In this document: one piece after another, positions 37,536 through 46,683 of the stretch
Layout: each line of letters starts with the position of its first letter
Numbering within the stretch: position 1 is the stretch's first letter
Source: Roseovarius gaetbuli
GTDB lineage: Bacteria > Pseudomonadota > Alphaproteobacteria > Rhodobacterales > Rhodobacteraceae
Direction: 5' to 3'
Assembly (NCBI RefSeq): GCF_900172365.1
Contig: NZ_FWFJ01000001.1
Coordinates: 180,898-244,897, forward strand
Length of the DNA: 64,000 nt
The notes under the pieces: generated by a model
Database searches by the model: none
The model's input: only the letters and a program-made list of their open reading frames with translations
What the model was told of the DNA's origin: nothing
Made by a program: the position numbers and the translations under genes

Positions 37536-38006
37536 CGTGAGCCTTTTCAGGACTTTACGCAGACTTGGACAATTCAATCCCTTGAGTTTCGGCGATTAAG
37601 CGCGCCATGGCTTGAACTTCACGTGAGCTTTGGTGGTGTAACCTATGAAAACGCAGGATAAACCGCACAAAGTGGCCTGAATGTTCTGGCGGTACTTTTG
37701 TGTTTCTGCCTGCCTGCAAACTATCGCATCATGGCGCTGGAAAACTCGCACAGGCGGATTTCGCCTGGTATGCAGGACGTGGCGCGCGCCCATGCCGCCG
37801 ACAGAACCGGCGTTTTTCAGCTTTCGTCGGAATTTGACGCGGAGCGCGAACGCCTCGCCTATCTGCGCGATGGCTGCCAGAGCTGGGGGTTGAAGAGATG
37901 CGGCGCGCCGACGGTCGGGTGATCGACCTGACCCAAAAGGCGGCCGAATAGGCCAGAGCCCGCTTTCGGGTTTGACCGGGCGCGCCAGTTGGGGCATCAC
38001 GCGGGC
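37536..38006. other. 471-base gap with a possible gene remnant
   Basis: No intact gene with family features. From ATG 37731 a frame reads MALENSHRRISPGMQDVA... and ERERLAYLRDGCQS, then after a one-base slip the phase LGVEEMRRADGRVIDLTQ KAAE ends at TAG 37951. The two pieces together look protein-like (charged, helical) but neither alone is convincing and I do not recognise the family. It may be a frameshifted small gene or chance in GC-rich DNA. No terminator was seen after the PqiA gene. Confidence 0.3.
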
Positions 38007-39371
38007 ATGGCCAAATCCAATTCCTTTTCCTGCACGTCCTGTGGCGCGACGCATTCGCGCTGGTCGGGGCGCTGCGATGCCTGCGGCGAGTGGAACTCGA
38101 TCATTGAAGAGGTGCCGCTGTCGACCGGGCCCAAGGGCAAGTCGCTAGGCGTCAAGCGCGGGTCCTTCCTGACGCTGACCGATCTTTCTACTGAGGAAAC
38201 CCCGCCGCCGCGCACCCTCTCGGGGATTGGCGAGCTTGACCGGGTTCTGGGTGGCGGTCTTGTGCCGTCAAGCGCGGTTCTGGTGGGCGGTGATCCGGGC
38301 ATCGGCAAATCGACGCTTTTGCTTCAGGCCGCGGCGCGCTTTGCCGCGGCGGGCCTCAAGACCTTTTACATCTCGGGCGAAGAGGCAAGCGCACAGGTGC
38401 GCATGCGCGCGCAACGCCTTGGCCTTGGCGAGGCGCCGGTCAAGCTGGCGGCGGCGACATCGCTGCGAGACATCCTGACCACGCTTGAATCCGAGCGCCC
38501 CGATCTTGTAATCATCGATTCCATTCAGACCGTGTGGTCCGACACCGTCGAGGCCGCCCCCGGCAGCGTCAGCCAGGTGCGCGCCGCCGCGCATGAGCTG
38601 ACCAGCTTTGCCAAGCGCACCAACACCAGCGTGATCCTTGTCGGCCATGTTACCAAGGACGGCCAGATCGCCGGGCCGCGCGTGGTAGAGCACATGGTCG
38701 ATTGCGTGCTTTATTTCGAAGGTGAGCGCGGGCATCAGTTCCGCATCCTGCGCAGCGTCAAGAACCGCTTTGGCCCCGCCGACGAAATCGGCGTCTTCGA
38801 GATGACCGGCGCGGGCCTTGCCGAGGTCTCCAATCCGTCGGCGCTATTCCTGTCGGGTCGCGGCACGCCAAGTCCCGGCTCGGTGGTGTTTTCCGGCATC
38901 GAGGGCACCCGGCCCCTGTTGGTCGAAATGCAGGCGCTGGTCGCCCCGACGCCGCATTCGCAACCCCGCCGCGCGGTGGTGGGGTGGGATGGCGCGCGCC
39001 TTGCAATGATCCTGGCGGTGCTTGAGGCGCGCTGTGGCATCCCGTTTGCCGGGCTTGATGTCTACCTCAATGTTGCCGGTGGTTTGAAAATCAGCGAACC
39101 GGCGGCGGATCTTGCGGTGGCCGCCGCTCTGCTAAGTGCGCGCGAAGACACGGCTCTTCCGGCCGATACGGTGGTTTTTGGCGAAATTAGTCTGTCTGGC
39201 GCGCTCAGACCGGTGGGACAGACCGAAAACAGGTTGAAAGAAGCGCAAAAACTTGGTTTCACAGCCGCGATTACCCCATCGGGTGGAAAACCGGGTGGTG
39301 ACAGCGGGCTCAAACTGACGCATATGGGCGATCTGACCGCGTTTGTCGGGGACATTTTCGGCGCAGGCTAA
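38007..39371 (+). CDS. radA: DNA repair protein RadA (Sms)
   Basis: 454-residue RecA-like branch-migration ATPase for recombination repair. An N-terminal four-cysteine zinc finger (SCTSCG...RCDACG) is followed by Walker A GGDPGIGKST, the RadA-specific KNRFG motif in SVKNRFGPADEIG, and a C-terminal Lon-protease-like domain (about residues 270-454). The start at 38007 is the ATG nearest the zinc finger; the ribosome-binding site is weak. It is followed by cvpA as in many alphaproteobacteria. Confidence 0.95.
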   Translation: MAKSNSFSCTSCGATHSRWSGRCDACGEWNSIIEEVPLSTGPKGKSLGVKRGSFLTLTDLSTEETPPPRTLSGIGELDRVLGGGLVPSSAVLVGGDPGIGKSTLLLQAAARFAAAGLKTFYISGEEASAQVRMRAQRLGLGEAPVKLAAATSLRDILTTLESERPDLVIIDSIQTVWSDTVEAAPGSVSQVRAAAHELTSFAKRTNTSVILVGHVTKDGQIAGPRVVEHMVDCVLYFEGERGHQFRILRSVKNRFGPADEIGVFEMTGAGLAEVSNPSALFLSGRGTPSPGSVVFSGIEGTRPLLVEMQALVAPTPHSQPRRAVVGWDGARLAMILAVLEARCGIPFAGLDVYLNVAGGLKISEPAADLAVAAALLSAREDTALPADTVVFGEISLSGALRPVGQTENRLKEAQKLGFTAAITPSGGKPGGDSGLKLTHMGDLTAFVGDIFGAG

Positions 39372-39397
39372 GCGCCCAAAGGGACAGGAAGAGACGA

Positions 39398-39958
39398 ATG
39401 GAAGGTTTCACCATCATTGATGGCGTCGTGGCGCTGTTTATCGTTTTATCGGCGATCTTGGCCTATTCGCGCGGGCTTGTCCGCGAGGCTCTGGCGATTG
39501 CCGGATGGGTCGTGGCGGGCATTCTGGCGTTTCTGTTTGCCCCGCAGTTTGAACCGCTGGTCAAGGAAGTGCCGGTCGTGGGCGATTTCATTGCCGATAG
39601 TTGCGAGCTTAGCATGATCGCCGCCTTTGCCGCCGTTTTCGCCATCGGATTGATCGTGTCGTCGCTGATCACACCGCTGTTTTCATCGCTGGTGCAACGC
39701 TCGGCGCTTGGCGGGATTGATCAGGGTCTTGGCTTTGTCTTTGGCGTGGCGCGCGGCGTTCTGTTAATCGCGATTGCCTATTTCGTCTACGAAACGGTGA
39801 TCACCTCGCAATCCATCGAAATCATCGACGACAGCCGCTCGGCGCGGGTCTTTGCCAAGCTGACCGGCAAGGTTGAAGACGGCAATCCCGAACAGGCACT
39901 TGGCTGGATCACAGAGCAATATGAACAGCTTGTCGGCGCCTGCGACACACCGCAATAA
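39398..39958 (+). CDS. CvpA family membrane protein
   Basis: 186-residue inner-membrane protein with four predicted transmembrane helices and the CvpA family pattern (DGVVALFIVLSAILAYSRGL; GIDQGLGFVFGVARG). CvpA is needed for colicin V export and envelope robustness in enterics; its biochemical role is unsettled. AGGAAG precedes the ATG. It lies between radA and purF, with one extra transporter gene interposed. Confidence 0.88.
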   Translation: MEGFTIIDGVVALFIVLSAILAYSRGLVREALAIAGWVVAGILAFLFAPQFEPLVKEVPVVGDFIADSCELSMIAAFAAVFAIGLIVSSLITPLFSSLVQRSALGGIDQGLGFVFGVARGVLLIAIAYFVYETVITSQSIEIIDDSRSARVFAKLTGKVEDGNPEQALGWITEQYEQLVGACDTPQ

Positions 39959-39966
39959 GCAAGGCG

Positions 39967-40413
39967 ATGCCGCAAAGTCCGCTTCTTGCATTGATCTTCA
40001 TGGCGGTGGCCGGTGTGGCCATCGCGCTTCAGGCGCCGATCAACTCGGCGCTTGGGCGCAGCATCGACAGCTCGCTGGCGGCGGCGGCGATCTCGTTCGG
40101 CGTGGGTTTTGCCGCGCTTCTGGCGCTTGTCGCGCTTGGCGGCGAGGCCGGGGGGATTGCCCGCGTCGCCACCCTGCCCAAATGGCTGTTGCTTGGCGGC
40201 GCGCTTGGGGCGTTCTATGTCTGGGCCGCGCTCTGGAGCGTGGCGATCCTTGGCGTTCTGACCTCGATCACGGTGTTGATCCTTGGCCAGATGGTGGCCG
40301 CCCTGCTGCTTGATTACATCGGCGCCTTCGGTCTTGTGGCGCGCGATTTGTCCCCGACGCGGGTTGTTGCGGCGCTTCTTGTGGCCGGTGGGGTCATTCT
40401 GTCGCGCTATTAA
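39967..40413 (+). CDS. DMT superfamily small transporter (DUF606/YdcZ type)
   Basis: 148-residue protein with five hydrophobic helices, matching the half-size DUF606 branch of the drug/metabolite transporter superfamily (VAGVAIALQAPINSALGR; GALGAFYVWAALWSVAILG). Half-size DMT proteins usually dimerise. Substrate unknown. It begins 8 bases after the cvpA stop. Confidence 0.82.
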   Translation: MPQSPLLALIFMAVAGVAIALQAPINSALGRSIDSSLAAAAISFGVGFAALLALVALGGEAGGIARVATLPKWLLLGGALGAFYVWAALWSVAILGVLTSITVLILGQMVAALLLDYIGAFGLVARDLSPTRVVAALLVAGGVILSRY

Positions 40414-40539
40414 CTGGGCCAAACGACACGTCGCCCTACCATATTGTGTGATAGTTTCGTGACACGGCGCGCCCAAGGGCGTAAGAGAGGCCCCAAGCGA
40501 AATGACCGGATTCGGAGTTGCACCGCTTTGCCCAAACAT

Positions 40540-41994
40540 ATGCCCCCCGCGCACCCTTTTGATGATGACAAACTGAAAGAGGAATGCGGCGTTTTCGGCG
40601 TCATCGGCGTGACCGATGCCGCGAACTTTGTCGCCCTTGGCCTGCATGCCCTGCAACATCGCGGACAAGAGGCCGGCGGCATCGTCAGCCACGACGCCGA
40701 GCAAGGCTTTAACAGCGTGCGCCGCTTTGGCTATGTGCGCGACAACTTCACCCGCCACAGCCTTATGGAAACCCTGCCCGGCCCGCTGGCCATCGGGCAT
40801 GTGCGCTATTCCACCGCCGGCAGCAAAGGCGCCGCGATTCGCGACGTTCAGCCGTTCTTTGGCGAGTTTTCGATGGGCGGCGCAGCGATTGCCCATAATG
40901 GCAATATAACCAACGCGAATGCCCTGCGCAAAGAGCTGATCGAGCGCGGCTCGATCTTTCAGTCCAGCTCGGACAGCGAGTGCATCATCCACCTGATGGC
41001 GCGCTCGCTTCAGCGCAATATCCCCGAGCGGATGGAAGACGCCCTGCGCCGGGTCGAAGGCGCCTTCTCGATTGTTGCCATGACACAGAGCGAGCTTATC
41101 GGTGTGCGCGACCCGCTTGGGGTGCGTCCGCTGGTCCTTGGTCAGGTCGCCGATGGCTGGGTGCTAAGTTCGGAAACCTGCGGGCTTGATATCATCGGCG
41201 CCACCTATGTGCGCGAGATCGAGCCCGGCGAGATGGTGGTGATTTCGCAAATGCACGGTGTTCAAAGCCATTATCCGTTCCGCCGCGTGCCCTCGCGCTT
41301 TTGCATCTTCGAGCATGTCTATTTCTCGCGTCCCGATTCGATCATCGGCGGGCGTTCTGTCTATGAAACCCGCCACCAGATCGGGGTCGAGTTGGCGCGC
41401 GAAGCCCCGGTTGACGCCGATCTTGTCTGCCCGGTGCCCGACAGCGGCACCCCGGCGGCGATCGGGTTCAGCCACGAGTCGGGCATTCCCTACGCCATGG
41501 GCATCATCCGCAACCAATACATGGGCCGCACCTTCATCGAGCCGACAGAGCAGATCCGCAACATGGGCGTCCGCCTTAAGCTCAACGTGAACCGCGCCCT
41601 GATCAAGGGCAAGCGGGTCATTCTGGTGGATGACAGCGTGGTGCGCGGCACGACCAGCCGGAAGATCAAGGAAATGATCCTGGATGCCGGCGCGAAAGAG
41701 GTGCATTTCCGCATCGCCAGCCCGCCGACCGCCTGGCCGTGTTTTTACGGTGTCGACACACCGCAACGCGAAAAGCTTTTGGCGGCGACCATGAGCGAGG
41801 ATGAAATGCGCGACCACCTTCAGGTCGACAGTCTCAAGTTCATCTCGCTCAACGGGCTTTACCGCGCCGTGGGCGAGGCCGAGGGGCGCAATTCCAAGTG
41901 TCCGCAATATTGCGACGCCTGCTTCTCGGGCGAATACCCGGTGGCGCCAAGCGATATGATCGAACAGGGTTTTGAGCTGAAAGCCGCCGAATAA
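40540..41994 (+). CDS. purF: amidophosphoribosyltransferase
   Basis: 484-residue first enzyme of de novo purine synthesis (PRPP + glutamine to phosphoribosylamine). The glutaminase nucleophile is the cysteine of KEECGVFGV, exposed after propeptide cleavage. The PRPP-binding loop is VILVDDSVVRGTT, and C-terminal cysteines (KCPQYCDACFSGEYP) suggest the iron-sulfur-containing class. ATG 40540 is chosen; a TTG at 40528 with GGAG ten bases ahead would add four residues. Frames further upstream are unsupported. Confidence 0.95.
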   Translation: MPPAHPFDDDKLKEECGVFGVIGVTDAANFVALGLHALQHRGQEAGGIVSHDAEQGFNSVRRFGYVRDNFTRHSLMETLPGPLAIGHVRYSTAGSKGAAIRDVQPFFGEFSMGGAAIAHNGNITNANALRKELIERGSIFQSSSDSECIIHLMARSLQRNIPERMEDALRRVEGAFSIVAMTQSELIGVRDPLGVRPLVLGQVADGWVLSSETCGLDIIGATYVREIEPGEMVVISQMHGVQSHYPFRRVPSRFCIFEHVYFSRPDSIIGGRSVYETRHQIGVELAREAPVDADLVCPVPDSGTPAAIGFSHESGIPYAMGIIRNQYMGRTFIEPTEQIRNMGVRLKLNVNRALIKGKRVILVDDSVVRGTTSRKIKEMILDAGAKEVHFRIASPPTAWPCFYGVDTPQREKLLAATMSEDEMRDHLQVDSLKFISLNGLYRAVGEAEGRNSKCPQYCDACFSGEYPVAPSDMIEQGFELKAAE

Positions 41995-42014
41995 GGCCCT
42001 GATCCAAGACCTTC

Positions 42015-42052
42015 CAGCATGCCCCTGCGCTAAAAGTCGCGCGGGCATGCTG
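42015..42052 (+). terminator. long hairpin behind purF
   Basis: CAGCATGCCC (42015-42024) pairs perfectly with GGGCATGCTG (42043-42052); inner GCGC arms extend it. It lies 20 bases after the stop, without a T-tract, so termination may be Rho-assisted. Confidence 0.55.
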
Positions 42053-42149
42053 CGATGCGGCATGTTTCCGCCGACGCGCGTCATGCCGCCTTTCCATTCC
42101 CCCTGACCTTGACTAGATGCCCGGCCTGCGACCCAACGCCGAGGCACAC

Positions 42150-42413
42150 ATGTCAGAGACCACCCAAACCCCAGAGGCCACGCTCGCCGCCGCCACCACG
42201 CAAGATGCGCTGCCCAATGCGCGACTGTCCCTGCTTGGCACCGTGCTCAAGCCGGATATGTCGCATGCGCTTTTTCGGATCGGTAGGTCCAAGGTTGAGC
42301 GGGTGACCATCGGCGATGCGATTGACGGGGCGACCGTGACCGCGATTGGCGAAGGCGTGGTCATGCTCTCGCGCGGCGGGCACAGCGAACGCCTTAGCCT
42401 GCCGAATTCTTGA
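42150..42413 (+). CDS. small protein with GspC/PulC-like HR domain
   Basis: 87-residue protein. After a low-complexity N-terminus, the rest (LLGTVLKPDMSHALFRIG, then VTIGDAIDGATVTAIGEG and VVMLSRGGHSERLSL) has the periodicity of the homology region of type II secretion protein GspC, but no membrane anchor, PDZ domain or secretion genes are present. GAGG at 42141 supports ATG 42150 over one at 42117. Its end overlaps the convergent acetyltransferase gene by 20 bases. Function unknown. Confidence 0.6.
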   Translation: MSETTQTPEATLAAATTQDALPNARLSLLGTVLKPDMSHALFRIGRSKVERVTIGDAIDGATVTAIGEGVVMLSRGGHSERLSLPNS

Positions 42414-42924
42414 TCCCAAGTGGTTTGGACATCGCAAAGTTTTCCAGGGTTACGCCCGCGCGCTGAACCCTCGCCGCCCTGTCCACCTGCCAGCCCCGGC
42501 ACGCAAAAAAGCGCCGCGCCAGGTGGCTGGCCTCGGTAATCAGGCGCGCCAGAGCGGCGGCGCGCGCACGGGGTTCAACCACCTCGTAAAGGGCCTGCGC
42601 CACGCCCTGCCCCATGACTGTCGGCGCGACATAGGCAAAATCGATGTGCCCGCTCGGCGCGAGGGTCATGAAGCCGACCACCTGATCACTCTCGGCCCGG
42701 ACCGCAACCCAGACCTCCAAACCCGTCAATCGCGTGGCCATCGCCTCGACCTCGACAAGACCCGCCGCCCAGGCCTCGCGCTGTGCGGCATCATAACACC
42801 GCGCCGCCCCTTGGGTGATCGCCGTCTGAAATACCTCCAGCACTTTGGGCGTATCGCGCGGCTCATAGGGGCGAATGCGGATGTCCGGCGGGCATGGGGC
42901 CAGTGTCGGATCTTTGGCGCGCAT
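42394..42924 (-). CDS. GNAT family N-acetyltransferase
   Basis: 176-residue acetyltransferase. The N-terminus IRIRPYEPRDTPKVLEVFQTAI and the acetyl-CoA region HIDFAYVAPTVMGQGVAQAL (with a degenerate Q/RxxGxG/A loop MGQGVA) place it in the YafP-like GNAT group. Substrate unknown. It is convergent with and overlaps the GspC-like gene. Confidence 0.82.
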   Translation of the reverse strand: MRAKDPTLAPCPPDIRIRPYEPRDTPKVLEVFQTAITQGAARCYDAAQREAWAAGLVEVEAMATRLTGLEVWVAVRAESDQVVGFMTLAPSGHIDFAYVAPTVMGQGVAQALYEVVEPRARAAALARLITEASHLARRFFACRGWQVDRAARVQRAGVTLENFAMSKPLGIKNSAG

Positions 42925-43034
42925 GATCGCAATCCCTTTCTGTCAGCACCATGAGGCCGGTCTTTTTCGCGGCATCTGCAATAAAGTCAACGAATACGCT
43001 TGATTTATGCCCGGTCTGGTGGGATTTCCCAACC

Positions 43035-43688
43035 ATGAGCGAAAACACATCCCCCCCTATCGCCCTTGTCACCGGCGCTTCGCGCGGTCTTGGGGCGGCC
43101 ATCGCCGAAGGATTGGCGAAAACCCATCACGTGGTCGCGGTTGGCCGCACCACCGGCGCGCTGGAAGAGCTGGATGACCGCATTCAGGCGGCCGACGGTC
43201 AGGCGACGCTGGCGCCGATGGATATCACCAACACCGATGCCATGGCACAGCTGTGCCGCTCGATCCATGACCGCTGGGGCGGGATTGCGATCTGGGTGCA
43301 TGCGGCGGTGCATGCCGCGCCCCTGATGCCTGCGGGTCAGCTTGCCGAGGGCGACTGGGCCAAATCGGTTGCCTGCAACGTGAGCGCGATGGGCATTCTC
43401 ATTCCGTTTATCGCGCCGCTTCTGGGCGAGAGCGGTCAGGCGGTGTTTTTTGAAGACACGCACGCGGGCGAGAAATTCTTTGGCGCTTACGGCGCAACCA
43501 AAGCCGCGCAAATCGCTCTTGCCCGAAGCTGGCAGGCGGAAACCGTGCGCACCGGCCCGAAGGTGCATGTGCTTGGCCCCGCGCCAATGGCCACCGCCAC
43601 CCGCGCCCGGTTTTTCCCCGGCGAGGACCGCGACAGGCTTGCCGCGCCGAAAGACGAGGCGGCGCGGCTTTTGGCGCTGCTCTCCTGA
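43035..43688 (+). CDS. short-chain dehydrogenase/reductase family protein, atypical active site
   Basis: 217-residue SDR-fold protein: nucleotide-binding TGASRGLGAAIAEGL, core NVSAMGI, and YGATK carrying the Tyr-Lys pair. The usual catalytic serine about 13 residues before the tyrosine is replaced (segment VFFEDTHAGEKFFGAYGATK has Phe/Glu there), so it may be slow or non-catalytic. The start at 43035 gives a normal SDR N-terminus. It is followed after 77 bases by surE. Confidence 0.8.
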   Translation: MSENTSPPIALVTGASRGLGAAIAEGLAKTHHVVAVGRTTGALEELDDRIQAADGQATLAPMDITNTDAMAQLCRSIHDRWGGIAIWVHAAVHAAPLMPAGQLAEGDWAKSVACNVSAMGILIPFIAPLLGESGQAVFFEDTHAGEKFFGAYGATKAAQIALARSWQAETVRTGPKVHVLGPAPMATATRARFFPGEDRDRLAAPKDEAARLLALLS

Positions 43689-43765
43689 CGCATGGGCGAG
43701 TGCCCGCTTGCCGCTGGGGCGGTGCGCGGATAGACAGGGGATAAACCGCAGCAGGGGGCAGGATC

Positions 43766-44548
43766 ATGCGCATTCTCATCACCAATGACGACGGGATCAA
43801 CGCGCCGGGCCTTGAGGTTCTGCACGAAATCGCCACCGACCTTGCCGGGCCGTCCGGCGAAGTCTGGACCGTGGCCCCGGCGTTCGAGCAATCCGGCGTC
43901 GGCCATTGCATTTCCTATACCCGCCCGATGATGATCGCCCAGATGGGCGAGCGCCGCTTTGCCGCCGAAGGCAGCCCGGCCGATTGCGTGCTGGCGGGCC
44001 TGCATGACGTGATGAAGGAGGCGCGCCCCGATCTGGTGCTCTCGGGCGTCAACCGGGGCAACAACTCGGCCGAGAACGCGGTTTATTCCGGCACCGTCGG
44101 CGCCGCGATGGAGGCGGCGTTGCAAGGCGTGCCCGCTGTCGCGCTGAGCCAGTATTACGGGCCGGACAATCGCGATCTTGACGATACCTTCGAGGCCGCG
44201 CGCGTGCATGGGCTTCAGACCCTGCGCACCCTTCTGGATAAGGGCGTCTGGACCAAGGACGACTACGGTATTTTCTACAACATCAACTTTCCGCCGGTCC
44301 CGGCGTCCGAGGTCAAGGGCCTGCGTGCCGCGCGCCAGGGCTTTCGCCGCGATATGGGATTTGGCGTTCAGCCGCACGTGGCGCCCTCGGGGCGGCGCTT
44401 TTTGTGGGTCACCGGCGCACCGCAGCAAAATCCGACAAGTCCGGGCTCGGACGCGGATGTGAACCTCAAGGGCTTTATCTCGGTCACGCCGATGCGCGCG
44501 GACCTGACGGCCCATGACGCGCTGGAAGAGTTGAAAGCCATCGAATGA
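43766..44548 (+). CDS. surE: 5'/3'-nucleotidase SurE
   Basis: 260-residue metal-dependent phosphatase of the survival protein E family. The N-terminal metal site is [35 protein letters not shown] contains other conserved residues. It hydrolyses nucleoside monophosphates and is linked to stationary-phase survival. It is coupled to pcm by an ATGA overlap, the classical surE-pcm pair. Confidence 0.95.
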   Translation: MRILITNDDGINAPGLEVLHEIATDLAGPSGEVWTVAPAFEQSGVGHCISYTRPMMIAQMGERRFAAEGSPADCVLAGLHDVMKEARPDLVLSGVNRGNNSAENAVYSGTVGAAMEAALQGVPAVALSQYYGPDNRDLDDTFEAARVHGLQTLRTLLDKGVWTKDDYGIFYNINFPPVPASEVKGLRAARQGFRRDMGFGVQPHVAPSGRRFLWVTGAPQQNPTSPGSDADVNLKGFISVTPMRADLTAHDALEELKAIE

Positions 44549-45201
44549 GTGACGAGGCCGACGAAACCGCCGAACGCAAAATGCAGTTTCTCTTCGCGCT
44601 GCGCTCAAAAGGTGTGACCGATGCGCGGGTTCTGACTGCGATGGAAAAGGTCGATCGCGGCCCGTTCATTCGCGGCTATTTCGCCGAGCGAGCCTATGAG
44701 GATATGCCGCTTCCGATTGCCTGCGGTCAGACGATCAGCCAGCCGTCGGTTGTCGGTCTGATGACACAGGCCCTCAAGGTCAGTGCGCGCGACAAGGTAC
44801 TTGAGGTTGGCACCGGCTCTGGCTATCAGGCCGCGATCCTCAGCCTTCTGGCGCGCCGGGTCTATACGGTGGATCGCCACAAACGGCTGGTGCAGGACGC
44901 CACCGAGATTTTCAACGGGCTTGATCTGACCAATATCATCGCGCTTACGGCGGATGGCAGCTTTGGTTTGCCCGATCAGGCGCCGTTTGACCGCATCATC
45001 GTGACCGCCGCCGCCGAAGACCCGCCCGGCCCCCTATTGGCGCAGTTGAAGATCGGGGGTATCATGGTTGTACCCGTGGGTCAGTCCGATGCCGTGCAGC
45101 GGCTGATCCGGGTGACCCGCCACGAGAGTGGGTTCGAGTATGACGAATTGCGCCCGGTGCGCTTTGTGCCCCTTGTCGAAGGGCTAGGGCGCGACGGCTG
45201 A
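44545..45201 (+). CDS. pcm: protein-L-isoaspartate O-methyltransferase
   Basis: 218-residue SAM-dependent methyltransferase that starts repair of isoaspartyl damage in proteins. SAM motif I is [31 protein letters not shown] is the substrate-side signature and [11 protein letters not shown] is motif II. It is coupled to surE and lies 81 bases before the NlpD-like gene. Confidence 0.95.
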   Translation: MSDEADETAERKMQFLFALRSKGVTDARVLTAMEKVDRGPFIRGYFAERAYEDMPLPIACGQTISQPSVVGLMTQALKVSARDKVLEVGTGSGYQAAILSLLARRVYTVDRHKRLVQDATEIFNGLDLTNIIALTADGSFGLPDQAPFDRIIVTAAAEDPPGPLLAQLKIGGIMVVPVGQSDAVQRLIRVTRHESGFEYDELRPVRFVPLVEGLGRDG

Positions 45202-45282
45202 GCCGGTGTTCGGCACCGACGAGTGATAAGTTTAGGAACCAAGCCCCGGCCAACAAGGGGCAGCAAACGAGGATAGATCGAG

Positions 45283-46455
45283 ATGCGTCATTTCCTGCGA
45301 TCCGCGCCGCTTGTGGCTGGCATGGCTGTTTTCCTGGCCGGTTGCGAGCAACCGCTTGATCTGGACCTGCGCGGTGCCTTTGGCAATGCGCCCTCCACCG
45401 CCGAGGCCGCCCGCAACGCCACCCAGGCCCGCCCACAGCCCGACAGCCGTGGCATCATTTCCTATCCCGGCTATCAGGTCGCGGTGGCGCAGCGCGGCGA
45501 TACGGTCGCCACACTGGCGAGGCGGATCGGCGCCAACCCACAGGAGCTGGCCCGCTTCAACGGCATTCAAACCGGCGATCCGCTGCGCCCCGGCGAGGTG
45601 ATCGCCCTGCCCGGCCGCGTGGCCGAGCCGACCGGCGGGCCGATCCAGCCGCCCTCGGGCGTGGATATCTCGACGCTGGCCAATGGCGCCATTCAGCGCG
45701 CCGATGCGCAAAAGGTCGAAACCTCTGCCCTTGAGCCGGCGCCCCGCGTCGGGGTCGAGCCGGTGCGCCACCAGGTTGCGCGCGGCGAAACCGCCTTTAC
45801 CATCGCGCGGCTGTACGATGTCTCGATCCGAAGCCTCGCCGACTGGAACGGTCTTGGCCCCGATTTCGCCGTGCGCGAGGGCCAGTTCCTGTTGATCCCG
45901 GTCGCACTTCCGGGCGAAGCGGCAGCCCCCTTTGATGCGCGCGAGGCGACGCTGGTGACCGCGCCGGGGGTCGGCTCGCCGACGCCCACGCCGCCAAGCG
46001 CCACCAAGCCGTTGCCCGATGAGGTAACGGTGCCCAAGGCCGCGCCGATCAAGGCCACCGCCGCCCCCGATCTGAGCAAGACCCAGACGGCAGCGAAATC
46101 CGGGCGTATGGCCTTTCCGGTCAAGGGCGATATCGTGCGCGAATATGCCAAGGGCCGCAATGATGGCATCGACATCTCCGCCACCCCCGGCGCGACGGTC
46201 AAGGCCGCCGATGACGGGCTTGTGGCTGCGATCACCGAGGATACCAACGGCATCCCGATCATCGTGGTCAAGCATGCCGGCAACCTCTTGACGGTCTATT
46301 CCAACGTCAGTGGTCTTGCCGTGGCCAAGGGCGACAGCGTCAAGCGCGGTCAAAAGCTTGCCGAGATCCGGCGTGACGGCAGTGCGGCGCTGCACTTTGA
46401 GGTGCGTGACGGCTTTGATAGCGTAGACCCGATGCGCTATCTCAATCCCACCTGA
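45283..46455 (+). CDS. NlpD-like lipoprotein with LysM repeats and degenerate M23 (LytM) domain
   Basis: 390-residue envelope lipoprotein. The lipobox is FLAGC (Cys23). Two LysM peptidoglycan-binding repeats follow (about residues 65-110 and 160-205), then a Pro/Ala/Thr linker and a LytM/M23 domain (about 280-390). The first zinc ligand is replaced (NDGIDIS instead of HxGxD), although LHFEVR is kept. E. coli NlpD shows the same kind of loss and works as an amidase activator rather than an enzyme, so this is likely a cell-separation regulator. It is adjacent to surE-pcm, as in other proteobacteria. Confidence 0.9.
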   Translation: MRHFLRSAPLVAGMAVFLAGCEQPLDLDLRGAFGNAPSTAEAARNATQARPQPDSRGIISYPGYQVAVAQRGDTVATLARRIGANPQELARFNGIQTGDPLRPGEVIALPGRVAEPTGGPIQPPSGVDISTLANGAIQRADAQKVETSALEPAPRVGVEPVRHQVARGETAFTIARLYDVSIRSLADWNGLGPDFAVREGQFLLIPVALPGEAAAPFDAREATLVTAPGVGSPTPTPPSATKPLPDEVTVPKAAPIKATAAPDLSKTQTAAKSGRMAFPVKGDIVREYAKGRNDGIDISATPGATVKAADDGLVAAITEDTNGIPIIVVKHAGNLLTVYSNVSGLAVAKGDSVKRGQKLAEIRRDGSAALHFEVRDGFDSVDPMRYLNPT

Positions 46456-46496
46456 GGCATTCCTATGCCTCATTGCAAAAGGGTCGGCCCTTTTTG
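46453..46496. terminator. double-hairpin terminator after the NlpD-like gene
   Basis: A perfect 8-bp stem TGAGGCAT/ATGCCTCA includes the stop codon; then AAAAGGG-TCGG-CCCTTTTT gives an intrinsic terminator that can also serve the convergent sulfur operon. Confidence 0.88.
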
Positions 46497-46509
46497 TCTT
46501 TGGATAGCC

Positions 46510-46683
46510 TTACTTTGACGGCGGCGGTGCCGCGCAATGCGCCCCCGTGGCCGCGAGGCCCGAGCCAAGCGACATAAGCGGCGGTGCACCGTAAGGGTTA
46601 AGTGGTTCGGAATTGGCAAAATCCAGCCCCAGAAACACCGCCATCCCCAAGAGGGTTATGAAAACCACATGCCCGCGAGTCAT
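46510..46683 (-). CDS. small single-span membrane protein in the sulfur-transport operon
   Basis: 57-residue protein starting MTRGHVVFITLLGMAVFLGL, one hydrophobic helix, then a Pro/Ser/Ala-rich tail with one cysteine (GAHCAAPPP). Its ATG overlaps the stop of the YedE-type gene (ATGA), so it is translationally coupled and last in the operon. I do not recognise a family. It could be a signal-anchored periplasmic accessory of the transporter; function is unknown. Confidence 0.6.
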   Translation of the reverse strand: MTRGHVVFITLLGMAVFLGLDFANSEPLNPYGAPPLMSLGSGLAATGAHCAAPPPSK

